From Sagittula salina (lineage in GTDB: Bacteria; Pseudomonadota; Alphaproteobacteria; Rhodobacterales; Rhodobacteraceae): DNA of 64,000 nt. Below the pieces are notes generated by a model, which did not search any database, was not told the origin of the DNA, and saw only the letters and a list, made by a program, of their open reading frames with translations. How positions within the stretch are numbered: the first letter of the stretch is position 1; every line of letters starts with the position of its first letter. This document shows, in pieces, positions 18,695 to 28,052 of the stretch. The position numbers were made by a program, and so were the translations under genes. The stretch covers positions 247,114-311,113 of the forward strand of contig NZ_JAGISH010000006.1 of the NCBI RefSeq assembly GCF_017813235.1, given 5' to 3'.

Positions 18695-19534
18695 ATGGCT
18701 GGCGAGGGTGAACTTGCGCCTATCATCATCAAGCGCAAGAAGGTGTCCGGTGGTGAGGGACACCATGGCGGCGCGTGGAAGGTGGCCTATGCGGACTTCG
18801 TGACCGCGATGATGGCGTTTTTCCTGCTGATGTGGCTTCTGAACGCGACCACGGAAAAGCAGCGCAAGGGGATCGCGGATTACTTCACGCCGACGATCGC
18901 GATCGCGAAGGTGTCCGGCGGCGGCAACGGGGCGCTTGGCGGCAGTTCCGTCTTTGCAGAGAACACGCTGCCCCGGATGGGCTCGGGATCCACGAGCCTG
19001 AACCCTGCGAAGGCCAACGGCGAGACCGGCACCTATAGCCAGGGCGACAGCGGCGAGGATTCCGCCTCCGCCGAGGAAGAGTTCAGGGAAGTCGAGGACA
19101 TGCTCATGGGCCGCGGCGGCGAGAGCATGGTTGCCGACGAGCTTTTGGACCACATCGTCACACGTGTCACTGACGAGGGGTTGGTGATCGAAATCTTCGA
19201 GACGCCGAACGCTCCCCTGTTCACTGGCAACGCGATCCCGACCGCCCTTCTGGAAGATCTGGCCCTGGTGCTTGCCCGCGCGTCGGAGGTGGTCTCGAAT
19301 CCCATGGCGATCGAGGGACACACGGCGGCATTTCCCCGGGTTCTCGCGCGGGATCCCGCATGGGACGTCTCGGGGATGCGCGCCTCTGCCTTTCGGGAAC
19401 TGCTGACCGCAGACGGTGTGCCGGGCCGTAGGATTGAACGGATCACGGCCCATGCTGACCGGGAGCCGGCCCATGCCAACCCGATGAACGTGCGCAACAA
19501 CAGGATCGAGGTGATTTTTCTGAGGAACCTCTGA
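18695..19534 (+). CDS. motB: Flagellar motor stator protein MotB
   Basis: A 279-residue stator subunit. The single transmembrane helix WKVAYADFVTAMMAFFLLMWLL carries the ion-binding aspartate D34, and the N-terminus is basic and cytoplasmic. A low-complexity periplasmic linker precedes an OmpA-like peptidoglycan-binding domain (IEGHTAAFP ... NNRIEVIFL). In this domain the usual GHTD is GHTA, a small departure. Its partner motA lies about 6 kb downstream rather than adjacent. First gene of the flagellar cluster. Confidence 0.92.
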   Translation: MAGEGELAPIIIKRKKVSGGEGHHGGAWKVAYADFVTAMMAFFLLMWLLNATTEKQRKGIADYFTPTIAIAKVSGGGNGALGGSSVFAENTLPRMGSGSTSLNPAKANGETGTYSQGDSGEDSASAEEEFREVEDMLMGRGGESMVADELLDHIVTRVTDEGLVIEIFETPNAPLFTGNAIPTALLEDLALVLARASEVVSNPMAIEGHTAAFPRVLARDPAWDVSGMRASAFRELLTADGVPGRRIERITAHADREPAHANPMNVRNNRIEVIFLRNL

Positions 19535-19577
19535 CGCGTTCATAGCAATGCCGCGTCTTTGGATCGTATTTTAGCTG

Positions 19578-19592
19578 TTAGGGGGGCGGTAA
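19578..19592 (+). promoter_or_regulatory. CtrA-like box upstream of flgE
   Basis: TTAG-N7-GTAA, two mismatches from TTAA-N7-TTAA, 56 nt before the flgE ATG. It shares the GTAA right half and 7-nt spacing with the motB site. Confidence 0.3.
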
Positions 19593-19648
19593 CCGTAAGG
19601 CCTTATCAGTTGTCTCGAAATTTGAGCGAGACAGCAGAAAGGCGTGTC

Positions 19649-20956
19649 ATGACGATCTCATCTTCTCTAAACGCAGGTGTGGCGGGTCTCTCGTCCAACG
19701 CCACGCGCCTGGCGACAATTTCCGACAACATCGCGAATTCATCCACACGGGGCTACAAGCGTGTGGAGGCAGAATTTTCAGCGATGGTGACCTCCGGCAG
19801 CACAGGGACCTACACGGCGGGCGGCGTGAGAACCACGACGAACCGGCTGATATCCGAACACGGCGCACTGGTCACGACAAACAATGCGACGGATCTTGCC
19901 GTACGGGGTACGGGCTTCCTGCCAGTCGCGCAAGCGACCGAAGTGCTGGCGGGGAACGGCAATCCTCAAATGTACATGACCACGACCGCATCTTTCCGGC
20001 TTGATGCCGAAGGATACCTCCGGACGGACTCGGGGCTGATGTTGCTCGGCTGGCCCGCGAATGCGGACAGTTCCATCCCGACCTTCGCCCGCGATACCTC
20101 TGCCAGCCTCCAGCCGATCCAGATCGCCCTGAACCAGTACCTGAGCGAACCGACCACGGCGATCACGCTGGGTGTAAACCTCCCCGCGACGGAGACGACT
20201 GCCGGCGCTTCCGGAGCGGCGCTGGATCTGCCTGTCGAATACTTCGACAACCTCGGTCGGTCCGAGGCGCTAAACGTCTCGTTCACGCCGACTGTTCCCG
20301 GCTCCGGGTCCTCCAACGAGTGGACCGTCGAGATCACGGATTCGGCGAGTGGCGGGGCGGTCATTGGCGATTACACGATCATCTTCGACAATACGCCCGG
20401 TGCCGGGGGTACCCTGGCCTCTGTCAGTGCACCGATTTCCTCAGGCGGTACCTACGATCCCGTCGCGGGCTCCATCATCGTTACTGCAGCGGGCGGACCG
20501 ATCGAACTGACGATCGGCCAGTTATTCACGAACGGGGGCCTCACGCAGCGTTCCGACAGCTTTGCGCCGCTCAACATCGCAAAGAACGGCTCGCCGGCGG
20601 GCAACATGACGTCGGTAGAGGTGGACGAAAGCGGGCTGGTTTATGCGTTCTTCGACACCGGCATCACCTCCGTGATTTTCCAGATCCCGCTGGTCGACGT
20701 CCCGAACCCGAATGGCATGATCGCGCTGAACAACCAGGTGTTCCAGCCCTCGGCCGAAAGCGGCAGCTTCTTCCTGTGGGACGCAGGTGACGGCCCAACG
20801 GGAGAAATCGTTCCCTATGCGCGCGAGGAATCGACCACCGACGTGGCGGCGGAACTGACCGACATGATCCAGACTCAGCGCGCCTACTCGTCGAACGCGA
20901 AGGTCATCCAGACCGTCGACGAGATGTTGCAGGAAACCACCAACATCAAGCGCTGA
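19649..20956 (+). CDS. flgE: Flagellar hook protein FlgE
   Basis: A 435-residue hook subunit. The N-terminal rod/hook signature SSLNAGVAGLSSNATRLATISDNIANSSTRGYKRVEAEF and the C-terminal TDMIQTQRAYSSNAKVIQTVDEMLQETTNI helix are the coiled regions shared by axial proteins. The FlgE-specific variable core lies between. The frame is open upstream, but ATG 19649 follows AGAAAGG and begins the family homology. It leads the flgE-flgK-flgL-flgI group. Confidence 0.95.
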   Translation: MTISSSLNAGVAGLSSNATRLATISDNIANSSTRGYKRVEAEFSAMVTSGSTGTYTAGGVRTTTNRLISEHGALVTTNNATDLAVRGTGFLPVAQATEVLAGNGNPQMYMTTTASFRLDAEGYLRTDSGLMLLGWPANADSSIPTFARDTSASLQPIQIALNQYLSEPTTAITLGVNLPATETTAGASGAALDLPVEYFDNLGRSEALNVSFTPTVPGSGSSNEWTVEITDSASGGAVIGDYTIIFDNTPGAGGTLASVSAPISSGGTYDPVAGSIIVTAAGGPIELTIGQLFTNGGLTQRSDSFAPLNIAKNGSPAGNMTSVEVDESGLVYAFFDTGITSVIFQIPLVDVPNPNGMIALNNQVFQPSAESGSFFLWDAGDGPTGEIVPYAREESTTDVAAELTDMIQTQRAYSSNAKVIQTVDEMLQETTNIKR

Positions 20957-20990
20957 CGCCTCCGCGTCGGTAAAGCAAGGAGGGTACTGA

Positions 20991-22442
20991 ATGTCCCTGT
21001 CAGGTGCTTTGAATACAGCCTTCGGCGGGCTGAAGGTAAACTCACGCGCGGCGAACGTCGTGTCGACGAACATTTCGAACGCCACGAACGAGGCCTATGG
21101 CCGCCGGGAGCTGGGGGTCAGTGCCCTGGGCGACAACGGCACCCGTGGCGGGGTGCTCGCGACCGGCGTGATCCGGCACACGGACCCCGTCCTGCTGGCG
21201 GACCGCATGGTGTCGGACGCGAGGATGGCGAACAGCAACGACATGCACGCCTTCGCCAAGCGCATCGAAGATCTCGTTGGGGAGTCCGGTACCTCGGGCT
21301 CCCTCACGGACCGGGTCACGGCCTTCGAGAACGCGCTGCTTTCGGCCGCGTCCAACCCGGCGGCGACCCAGCGGTTGGAACTGGTCGCCACCACGGCGCA
21401 GGATCTGACCACCGCGATAAATAACCTGTCTTCCGAAGTGCAGGAAGCGCGGCAGATCGCGGACGATTCAATCGCCACCCAGGTCGAGCGTCTGAATGCG
21501 GGCATCGACCGTCTGCACAGCATCAATGACGTCATGATCAAGGCGGGCGTGTCGGGCGTCGAGACCGCGAGCATTCTGGACGAGCGGCAGGCCATCCTGA
21601 ACGAGATTTCTTCGATCGTACCCCTCCGCGTGGTCGAACGCGCGCGGGGCGATATCGCGTTGTTTACCCGCGGTGGTGGGGTGCTTCTGGACGGCCCCGG
21701 TTTCGAGGTCGGCTTCACCCCGACCGGTTCGATCGACGCCAGTACCACGCTTTCGGGTGGGCAGCTCTCCGGGCTGACTTTGAATGGCAAACCAGTGTCG
21801 AGCGGGTCGGGTGGCCTGTTTGCCGGGGGTAGCCTCGCGGCGCAGTTCCAGATCCGCGATACGGAGGCCGTGGCGCGGCAGGCGGAACTGGACGGCATCG
21901 CACGGGATCTGATCGAGCGGCTTGGCCCCGGCGGGCCGGACTCGACCCTGGGTCCGACCGACGCGGGGCTTTTCACCGATAATGGCGTCGCTTTCGTTGC
22001 CACCAATGAAACCGGGTTGGCCGTGCGTATCGCCATCAATCCGCTCGTCGCACCCGCATCGGGGGGGAGCTGGAGGCTGCGCGACGGCCTCGGTGCCGCG
22101 ACGCCCGGCGAGGTCGGCGACTCGGCTCTGATCCAGGGCATCGCGGATGCTCTCGGCACTGCGGCCTTGCCCAGCTCAGGCGCCCTGCCAGGCATCGCGC
22201 GCAGTTTCGTCCATCATGCTTCGCAGTTCGCTTCGGCGGCGGTTGGAGAAAGGGTGCGAACGGAGAACGCGCTGTCGTTCCAGACGGCACAGAACACGAC
22301 CCTGAAGGAGCTGGAGCTCTCGAAGGGTGTCGATACCGATCATGAACTGCAGCAGCTGATGCTGGTCGAACAGCACTACACGGCCAACGCCAAGGTCATC
22401 TCGACCGTGGACGGTCTGTTTGAACGGCTGCTGTCAATCTAA
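20991..22442 (+). CDS. flgK: Hook-filament junction protein FlgK
   Basis: A 483-residue HAP1 protein linking hook and filament. MSLSGALNTAFGGLKVNSRAANVVSTNISNATNEAYGRR is the axial N-terminal signature. The C-terminus (ELELSKGVDTDHELQQLMLVEQHYTANAKVISTVDGLFERLL) is the matching coiled-coil segment. AAGGAGG lies about 7 nt before the ATG. It is 34 nt after flgE and 12 nt before flgL. Confidence 0.94.
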   Translation: MSLSGALNTAFGGLKVNSRAANVVSTNISNATNEAYGRRELGVSALGDNGTRGGVLATGVIRHTDPVLLADRMVSDARMANSNDMHAFAKRIEDLVGESGTSGSLTDRVTAFENALLSAASNPAATQRLELVATTAQDLTTAINNLSSEVQEARQIADDSIATQVERLNAGIDRLHSINDVMIKAGVSGVETASILDERQAILNEISSIVPLRVVERARGDIALFTRGGGVLLDGPGFEVGFTPTGSIDASTTLSGGQLSGLTLNGKPVSSGSGGLFAGGSLAAQFQIRDTEAVARQAELDGIARDLIERLGPGGPDSTLGPTDAGLFTDNGVAFVATNETGLAVRIAINPLVAPASGGSWRLRDGLGAATPGEVGDSALIQGIADALGTAALPSSGALPGIARSFVHHASQFASAAVGERVRTENALSFQTAQNTTLKELELSKGVDTDHELQQLMLVEQHYTANAKVISTVDGLFERLLSI

Positions 22443-22454
22443 GGAGGCAATGCC

Positions 22455-23453
22455 ATGGAAGTTGTGGGGGATATGTCCCGCGCGCTGGTCCTGAGGAACA
22501 ATCAGGTTCGCCTGCGCGAGGAAATGGACTTGCTCGCCATCGAGATCTCGACCGGATTCAAGAAAGATCCCGGACAGCACCTCGACGGCGATCTGACGGG
22601 GCTTCTGGCCATCGACCGGACGCTGGAACGGCTCGATTCCTTCCGGGTAAACGTGACGGAGGCGACGTTTCTGACCAGCTCGATGCAGACGACGCTGGAC
22701 GAGATACAGACGCGGTCGGAAACCGTGTCGCAGACGCTGATCTCTGCCGAGCTGACGCCGAACGGCCCGCTTCTGGCGACGATGTCGGAAGACGCGGAAA
22801 ACGCACTGGGCCAGATCATCAATGGCATGAACCGCAGCGTGGCCGGGCGTTTCCTGTTCTCCGGCACGGCCACCGACAGGCGCCCTGTGCAGGTGATGTC
22901 GGACATCCTCAATGATGCCCGCACCGCGCTGGCCGGATCGGTGACGCTGGCGGATGTGGATACCGCGCTGGACACGTTCTTTGGCGCCGGGGGGCAATTC
23001 GAGACGGTGAACTACGAAGGCTCCAACACCGGGCTGGCCCCCATGCGTCTGAGCGAGACAGAGACAGCCAACGTCGATATACGCGCCACCGATCCGGTTT
23101 TTCGCGAGGTGCTGAAGCCGCTGATCATGGCGACGCTGGCGACCGACAGTTCTCTCGGCTTCTCGCAAAATGTGCAGGTCGAGATGCTGGCGAAGTCCGG
23201 GCGCGACCTGCTTGGAGCGCAGCAAAACGTGGTGGAACTGCGGGCGGGCCTAGGCGCGCTGCAGGCCCGGATCGAGGAGTCCGAGACGCGCAACGCGGCG
23301 GAACGCATGGCCACGGCCAAGGCGCGCGTCGATCTGGTCGGGGCGGACCAATACGAAAGCGCCTCGCGCTACGAAAGCATCCGGGCGCAACTCGAAAGCC
23401 TCTACGCCATCACGGTACGATCACAACGGCTATCCCTTGCGGAGTTCCTCTGA
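22455..23453 (+). CDS. flgL: Hook-filament junction protein FlgL
   Basis: A 332-residue HAP3-type protein with flagellin-like ends. The N-terminal region (LRNNQVRLREEMDLLAIEISTGFKKDPGQHLDGD) corresponds to the flagellin N-domain, and the C-terminal helix (DLVGADQYESASRYESIRAQLESLYAITVRSQRLSLAEFL) to the C-domain. An RFLFSGTATDRRPV stretch matches FlgL. It follows flgK and its stop overlaps flgI by one base. Confidence 0.9.
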   Translation: MEVVGDMSRALVLRNNQVRLREEMDLLAIEISTGFKKDPGQHLDGDLTGLLAIDRTLERLDSFRVNVTEATFLTSSMQTTLDEIQTRSETVSQTLISAELTPNGPLLATMSEDAENALGQIINGMNRSVAGRFLFSGTATDRRPVQVMSDILNDARTALAGSVTLADVDTALDTFFGAGGQFETVNYEGSNTGLAPMRLSETETANVDIRATDPVFREVLKPLIMATLATDSSLGFSQNVQVEMLAKSGRDLLGAQQNVVELRAGLGALQARIEESETRNAAERMATAKARVDLVGADQYESASRYESIRAQLESLYAITVRSQRLSLAEFL

Positions 23454-24556
23454 TGTCGAGATTTCTCGCGGTCGTCTTCATGGTTTTCGCAATGGCCCTG
23501 CCAGCCTCTGCCCAGTCTGTCCGGGTGAAGGATCTCGTGGAGGTGGATGGCGTCCGATACAACGATCTGGTGGGTTACGGTCTTGTCGTGGGTCTGAACG
23601 GCACGGGCGACGGGCTGCGAAATTCGCCGTTCACCGAAGAGATCATGCAGAACATTCTCGAGCGGCTGGGCGTCAACGTGACGGGCGAACAGTTCCGCCC
23701 GCGCAACGTCGCGGCGGTGCTTGTGACCAGCAAGCTGCCGCCCTTTGCCCGGACCGGGGGGCAGATCGACGTCACGGTCTCGGCGATTGGCGACGCCAAG
23801 AGCCTGCTGGGCGGGACGCTGATCATGACGCCACTCAACGCGGCCGACGGCCAGATCTACGCGGTGGCGCAGGGGACGGTGATCGCGGGCGGGGTCGAGG
23901 CGGGCGGCGATGCCGCGCGCGTCGTCCAGGGCGTTCCGACCGCAGGCGTGATCCCCTCGGGCGCCCGGGTTGAACGCGAGGTGCCGTTCGATTTTTCGAG
24001 TCTGTCGAACCTGCGGCTTGCGCTGCGGGAACCGGATTTCACCACCGCCGCACGCATCGAAGAGGTCATCAACCGTTCGCTCGGACGCCGTGCCGCCACG
24101 ATGATGGACGCCGGGACCGTAACGGTCGACCTTGCCCGTGCCGGCGCGGTATCGCCCGCGCGGGCCATTGTCTCAATCGAGAACCTTGCCGTCGAACCGC
24201 AAAGGCGGGCGCGTGTGGTGGTGGATCAACGCTCGGGGACGATCGTGATGGGAGCCGACGTGCGAATCTCCCGCGTGGCGGTGTCGCAGGGGGGGCTCAC
24301 CCTTCGGATCGACGAGGCTCCGCTGGTCATTCAGCCGAATCCCTTTGCCGAAGGCGAGACGGTGGTGGTTCCTCGTACCGGGGCCGCAATCGAAGAGCAG
24401 CCGGGTATCGGCCTCGCCGAGGTTCCGACCGGCACCAATCTGTCTGAGGTCATCGCCGGCCTGAATGCGCTGGGCGTGAGCCCGCGTGACATGATCGACA
24501 TTCTCAAGAGCATCAAGGCCGCAGGCGCATTGCATGCGGATTTCGTCGTGATGTGA
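23453..24556 (+). CDS. flgI: Flagellar P-ring protein FlgI
   Basis: A 367-residue periplasmic P-ring subunit. The signal peptide is about residues 1-21 (ends PASAQ). VRVKDLVEVDGVRYNDLVGYGLVVGLNGTGD is diagnostic, as is the C-terminal GVSPRDMIDILKSIKAAGALHADFVVM. It needs FlgA, encoded downstream on the other strand, for assembly. Confidence 0.97.
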   Translation: MSRFLAVVFMVFAMALPASAQSVRVKDLVEVDGVRYNDLVGYGLVVGLNGTGDGLRNSPFTEEIMQNILERLGVNVTGEQFRPRNVAAVLVTSKLPPFARTGGQIDVTVSAIGDAKSLLGGTLIMTPLNAADGQIYAVAQGTVIAGGVEAGGDAARVVQGVPTAGVIPSGARVEREVPFDFSSLSNLRLALREPDFTTAARIEEVINRSLGRRAATMMDAGTVTVDLARAGAVSPARAIVSIENLAVEPQRRARVVVDQRSGTIVMGADVRISRVAVSQGGLTLRIDEAPLVIQPNPFAEGETVVVPRTGAAIEEQPGIGLAEVPTGTNLSEVIAGLNALGVSPRDMIDILKSIKAAGALHADFVVM

Positions 24557-24625
24557 GGACGCTGAACAGGCTTTCTTAAGGGGCTGGTGTCAGTCTGAGA
24601 CCGGATAAGGATCGGGAGAGCGGGA

Positions 24626-25495
24626 ATGCTCGGAATCATCGGGATCGTCGTACTTTTTGCCATGGTGTTCGGCGGCTATCTCGCCGCGGGCGGGAAGATG
24701 GCGATCATCATCAAGTCGCTGCCATTCGAGTTCATGATGATCGGCGGGGCCGCCGCTGGGGCCTTCATGATCAGCAATGACGGAGCGACGGTAAAACACT
24801 CGCTGAAGGACATCGGCAAGGTCTTCAAGGGGGCCAAGTGGAAGCACGAGGACTACCGCGACCTGCTTTGCCTGCTGTTCGAGCTGATTCGCCTGGCCCG
24901 GCAGAACCCGGTGGCGATCGAGGAACATATCGAGTCGCCGTCGGAATCGACGATCTTCGGCAAGTACCCGAAGATCCTAGCGGACAAGTATTCACTGGAA
25001 CTGATTTGCGACACCATGCGCTCGGTTTCAATGAATTACGACGACCCTCACCAGGTCGAGGAGGTGCTGGACAAACGGCTGGACACCATGGCGCATCATG
25101 CGCAGCACTCCAGCCATGCGCTGCAGTCCATGGCCGACGCACTTCCGGCACTGGGTATCGTCGCCGCCGTTCTGGGCGTGATCAAGACGATGGCCTCCAT
25201 CGACCAGCCGCCGGAGGTTCTGGGCAAACTGATCGGTGGCGCACTGGTCGGCACCTTCCTCGGGGTCTTTCTGGCCTACGGCCTCGTCGGCCCCTTCGCG
25301 GCCAAGGTGAAATCCGTAGCGGAAGAAGACATGCATTTTTACCACCTCATCCGCGAGGTACTGATCGCCAACCTGCACAACCATGCCACCAACATCTGCA
25401 TCGAGGTTGGTCGCCAGAACACGCCCGGGCATTTCCGCCCAAGTTTCGAGGATCTCGAGGAGGCGCTCAAGTCGGTCAAGCAGGAGGCGGCATGA
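24626..25495 (+). CDS. motA: Flagellar motor stator protein MotA
   Basis: A 289-residue four-helix stator subunit. Hydrophobic segments lie at the N-terminus (two) and after residue 165 (two). The conserved proline region is ALPALGIVAAVLGVIKTMAS. A charged cytoplasmic domain (KHEDYRDLLCLLFELIRLARQ) contacts the rotor. The TGA overlaps the next gene by ATGA, so MotA is translationally coupled to that periplasmic protein rather than to MotB. Confidence 0.95.
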   Translation: MLGIIGIVVLFAMVFGGYLAAGGKMAIIIKSLPFEFMMIGGAAAGAFMISNDGATVKHSLKDIGKVFKGAKWKHEDYRDLLCLLFELIRLARQNPVAIEEHIESPSESTIFGKYPKILADKYSLELICDTMRSVSMNYDDPHQVEEVLDKRLDTMAHHAQHSSHALQSMADALPALGIVAAVLGVIKTMASIDQPPEVLGKLIGGALVGTFLGVFLAYGLVGPFAAKVKSVAEEDMHFYHLIREVLIANLHNHATNICIEVGRQNTPGHFRPSFEDLEEALKSVKQEAA

Positions 25496-27804
25496 TACGC
25501 TGGATCCTCGCTTGGTTGTTGTTCCTGCCCGGAGTGGCGTGGTCGCAAACGGTAGTCGTGCGCAGCGGGGAACACGGGGACTTCACTCGGCTGGTCTTTC
25601 GTCTGCCGGAAGACGCGGATTGGACGGTGACACCGGGGGAGGGCCGAAACGTCAATCTCTCGTTATCCGGCAACGACGTGCAGTTCGACACATCGCAGGC
25701 GTTTCGCAGGATCAACCGCGAGCGGGTCGATGACCTTGTTGTACAATCAGACGGGTCTCTGGAGATAAGCTTGGCCTGTGTCTGCAAGGTAGATCCCTTT
25801 ACCGACGGGAACAACTTACTGGTTCTCGACATTGCCCCAGGGGAGGCCACGACCCTGACTGCCGCCGAATCTGGCGGTGACGGATCAGAGGCGCAGGCTG
25901 GCCCGGCCCCGCAGGCGGGACCGCCGGATGAGGTGATGCAATCTGCCACCGATAGCCAGAACCCTCTGCTCCAGAACCTAGCCCGGGTACGCCTCGGAGG
26001 AACGCCGGGCGTTGGCCCCCGTCGTGTTCCCGATCCGCTTTTGCCGCGCTTGCCCGCCCGCGCAGTGGCCGATCGGTCGCAGAACGAGACGGAGGGAACC
26101 GCCCCACAAGGCGCCGCGCAGCTTGGCGACGATATCGCCGCAGACCTCGCGGCAGCGGCGACGGCGGGCCTGCTTGATCCCGCGATCCGGTCCGTTCCCA
26201 CGCGGGAGTTCGGCGGTCTGGCGCCAGAACCGGAGCCGGTAGAACCGAGCCACGCCGCAGTCACTGCGGATCTTGCGCAGGAATTGGTGGCCGGTCTGAC
26301 ATCGGGCGAGCATCAGAGGATGCAGGGCGGGCACGTCCTGATCGGTGGCCATGGTTGTGAGCGTGACAAGAACATCGACCTCGCAGGCTGGGTGGCCGAA
26401 GACGCGGATATCAACGCCGTACTTTCCCAGAGGCGCACCGCGCTGTTCGGCGAGTTCGACAGAATCGATGAGGCGGCGATGGTCCGTTACGCCAAGGCCC
26501 TGCTACACTACGGCTTTGGTGCGGAGGCGCGGTCGTTGTTGAAGCTCGGGGACTCGCGTCCGGACCCCGCGCTGATGGCGCTCAGTTACCTCGTGGACGG
26601 GGCGCCCGATCCGACGCGCTACTTCGAGGGGCAGGAAGCCTGCGAAGGGTACGTCTCTCTATGGGCCAGCCTGTCAGAGCCGGAAATCGATACCGCCAAC
26701 CAGGTCGATCACAAGGCCGTCTTGCGCAGTTTCGAGGCTCTGCCGCTGCATATGAAGCCCTTTCTCGGCCCCATTCTGGCAGAGCGTCTGACCAAGGCCG
26801 GGTATACCAATTCGGCCCGCGACCTGTACCGGCGCGTGGAGCGGACTGAGGGCACGGTTTCGGACAGCGTGGTTCTGGGCCGGGCGCAGATGGACCTCGC
26901 GGAGGGGGATTACGCAGCGGCGGCTGAACGGCTGAAACCGCTGTCGGAAAAGGGCACGCCGGAGACAGCCGATGCCATCGTTGCGCGGGTCAGACTGGCA
27001 GAGGCCACGGATGGCCAGTTGCCGCAGCGCATCGTCGATCTTGCGGAGGCTTACACAAACGAAATGCGTAACACCGACCAGGGCGTGGTCCTCTGGGAGG
27101 CGCATCTGAACGCGTTGCTGCTGAACGGCGCCTTCGAACAGGTCTTCAAGTCACTCGACGACCCTGACGGCATACCGGAGGAGGTCGTTGCCCGTACGAA
27201 GCAGGCCGCCCTGACCCGGCTGACAGAAAAGGCCGGGGATCTGACCTTTTTGAAGCTGGTCATTCCGGTGCGGCCGCTCGGGTCCGATGACGCAGCGGCG
27301 GAGAAGACAAGCCTGGATATTGCCGCCCGCCTCGCCAACATCGGCATGCCGGAGGCAGCGCTGGGCTATATAAACCAGATCGACCGGATCAAGGATGAGA
27401 GGCGCGCGCGCCTCATCAAGGCGGAAGCCTTCCTCGATCTGGGTAAACCCGAAGAATCCGAGATCAACCTGATCGGCCTGAGAGGGAAGGATGTGGACCG
27501 CCTGCGCGCGGAGGCCCGGCGCCAGATGGGGGACCACGCGCTGGCGGGAAGTCTCTTGCACGATGTCGGCCGAAACGATGCCGCCGTGACCTCCGGCTGG
27601 CTTTCTGGCGACTGGGCTGAAGTGGCGGATGAATCCGGCAGCATCTTTTCGCAAGCGGCGCAACTCGTGCAGGAAGAGCAGGTCGCCTTTGACCCGGACG
27701 ATCCGTCGCTTCAGGACGCGGAGCGCCTGACGCAGCAAAGTTCGGAATCGCTGCAAACCCTGCGCGCTTTGCTCGATGCGACCCGCATCATCGAGGGCGA
27801 CTGA
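25492..27804 (+). CDS. Periplasmic AMIN-like plus helical-repeat protein of the flagellar cluster
   Basis: A 770-residue protein not recognised as a named flagellar part. The signal peptide is about residues 1-18 (cut after VAWS). Next comes a beta-rich segment (TVVVRSGEHGDFTRLVFRLPEDADWTV to about residue 115) resembling an AMIN domain, the peptidoglycan-targeting module of amidases and secretins. A Pro/Ala/Gly-rich linker follows, and then an alpha-helical repeat region from about residue 280 to the end, TPR-like in character. Coupling to motA suggests a periplasmic stator- or envelope-linked role, perhaps analogous to rhizobial MotC. That role is inference. Confidence 0.65.
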   Translation: MIRWILAWLLFLPGVAWSQTVVVRSGEHGDFTRLVFRLPEDADWTVTPGEGRNVNLSLSGNDVQFDTSQAFRRINRERVDDLVVQSDGSLEISLACVCKVDPFTDGNNLLVLDIAPGEATTLTAAESGGDGSEAQAGPAPQAGPPDEVMQSATDSQNPLLQNLARVRLGGTPGVGPRRVPDPLLPRLPARAVADRSQNETEGTAPQGAAQLGDDIAADLAAAATAGLLDPAIRSVPTREFGGLAPEPEPVEPSHAAVTADLAQELVAGLTSGEHQRMQGGHVLIGGHGCERDKNIDLAGWVAEDADINAVLSQRRTALFGEFDRIDEAAMVRYAKALLHYGFGAEARSLLKLGDSRPDPALMALSYLVDGAPDPTRYFEGQEACEGYVSLWASLSEPEIDTANQVDHKAVLRSFEALPLHMKPFLGPILAERLTKAGYTNSARDLYRRVERTEGTVSDSVVLGRAQMDLAEGDYAAAAERLKPLSEKGTPETADAIVARVRLAEATDGQLPQRIVDLAEAYTNEMRNTDQGVVLWEAHLNALLLNGAFEQVFKSLDDPDGIPEEVVARTKQAALTRLTEKAGDLTFLKLVIPVRPLGSDDAAAEKTSLDIAARLANIGMPEAALGYINQIDRIKDERRARLIKAEAFLDLGKPEESEINLIGLRGKDVDRLRAEARRQMGDHALAGSLLHDVGRNDAAVTSGWLSGDWAEVADESGSIFSQAAQLVQEEQVAFDPDDPSLQDAERLTQQSSESLQTLRALLDATRIIEGD

Positions 27805-28052
27805 CCCAAACTCATAAAATTTCAACTAGATTCGCATAGTTCTGGGCGGAATGGTTCAGGTACGGGAGGCCAAGAAATGGCACAAAATTGGCGCGCGGTC
27901 CCGGTTTGCCGACCGCACTATGTCCAAGACCTTTCCGGCCGGGCTTTCCAAGGTCTGAAAGGGTGCAAAGGGTTTATGAACCCGGCGGATAAGCCGTGTC
28001 GCCTCGCGGCGTACGTCCTTTGCGGGTACGCCGAAATGATCGCGGGGGCACG
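27805..28052. other. Intergenic region upstream of flhA
   Basis: About 250 bp with no supported gene. A short AT-rich part lies near 27815-27845. No CtrA-like spaced repeat, sigma-54-type element or hairpin stands out by eye. The flhA promoter presumably lies here. Confidence 0.4.

Noticed and set aside
24838..25491. Upstream extension of the AMIN-like protein frame through motA
   Set aside because: It is out of frame over the whole of a well-conserved motA; ATG 25492 has a signal peptide and an ATGA overlap with motA.
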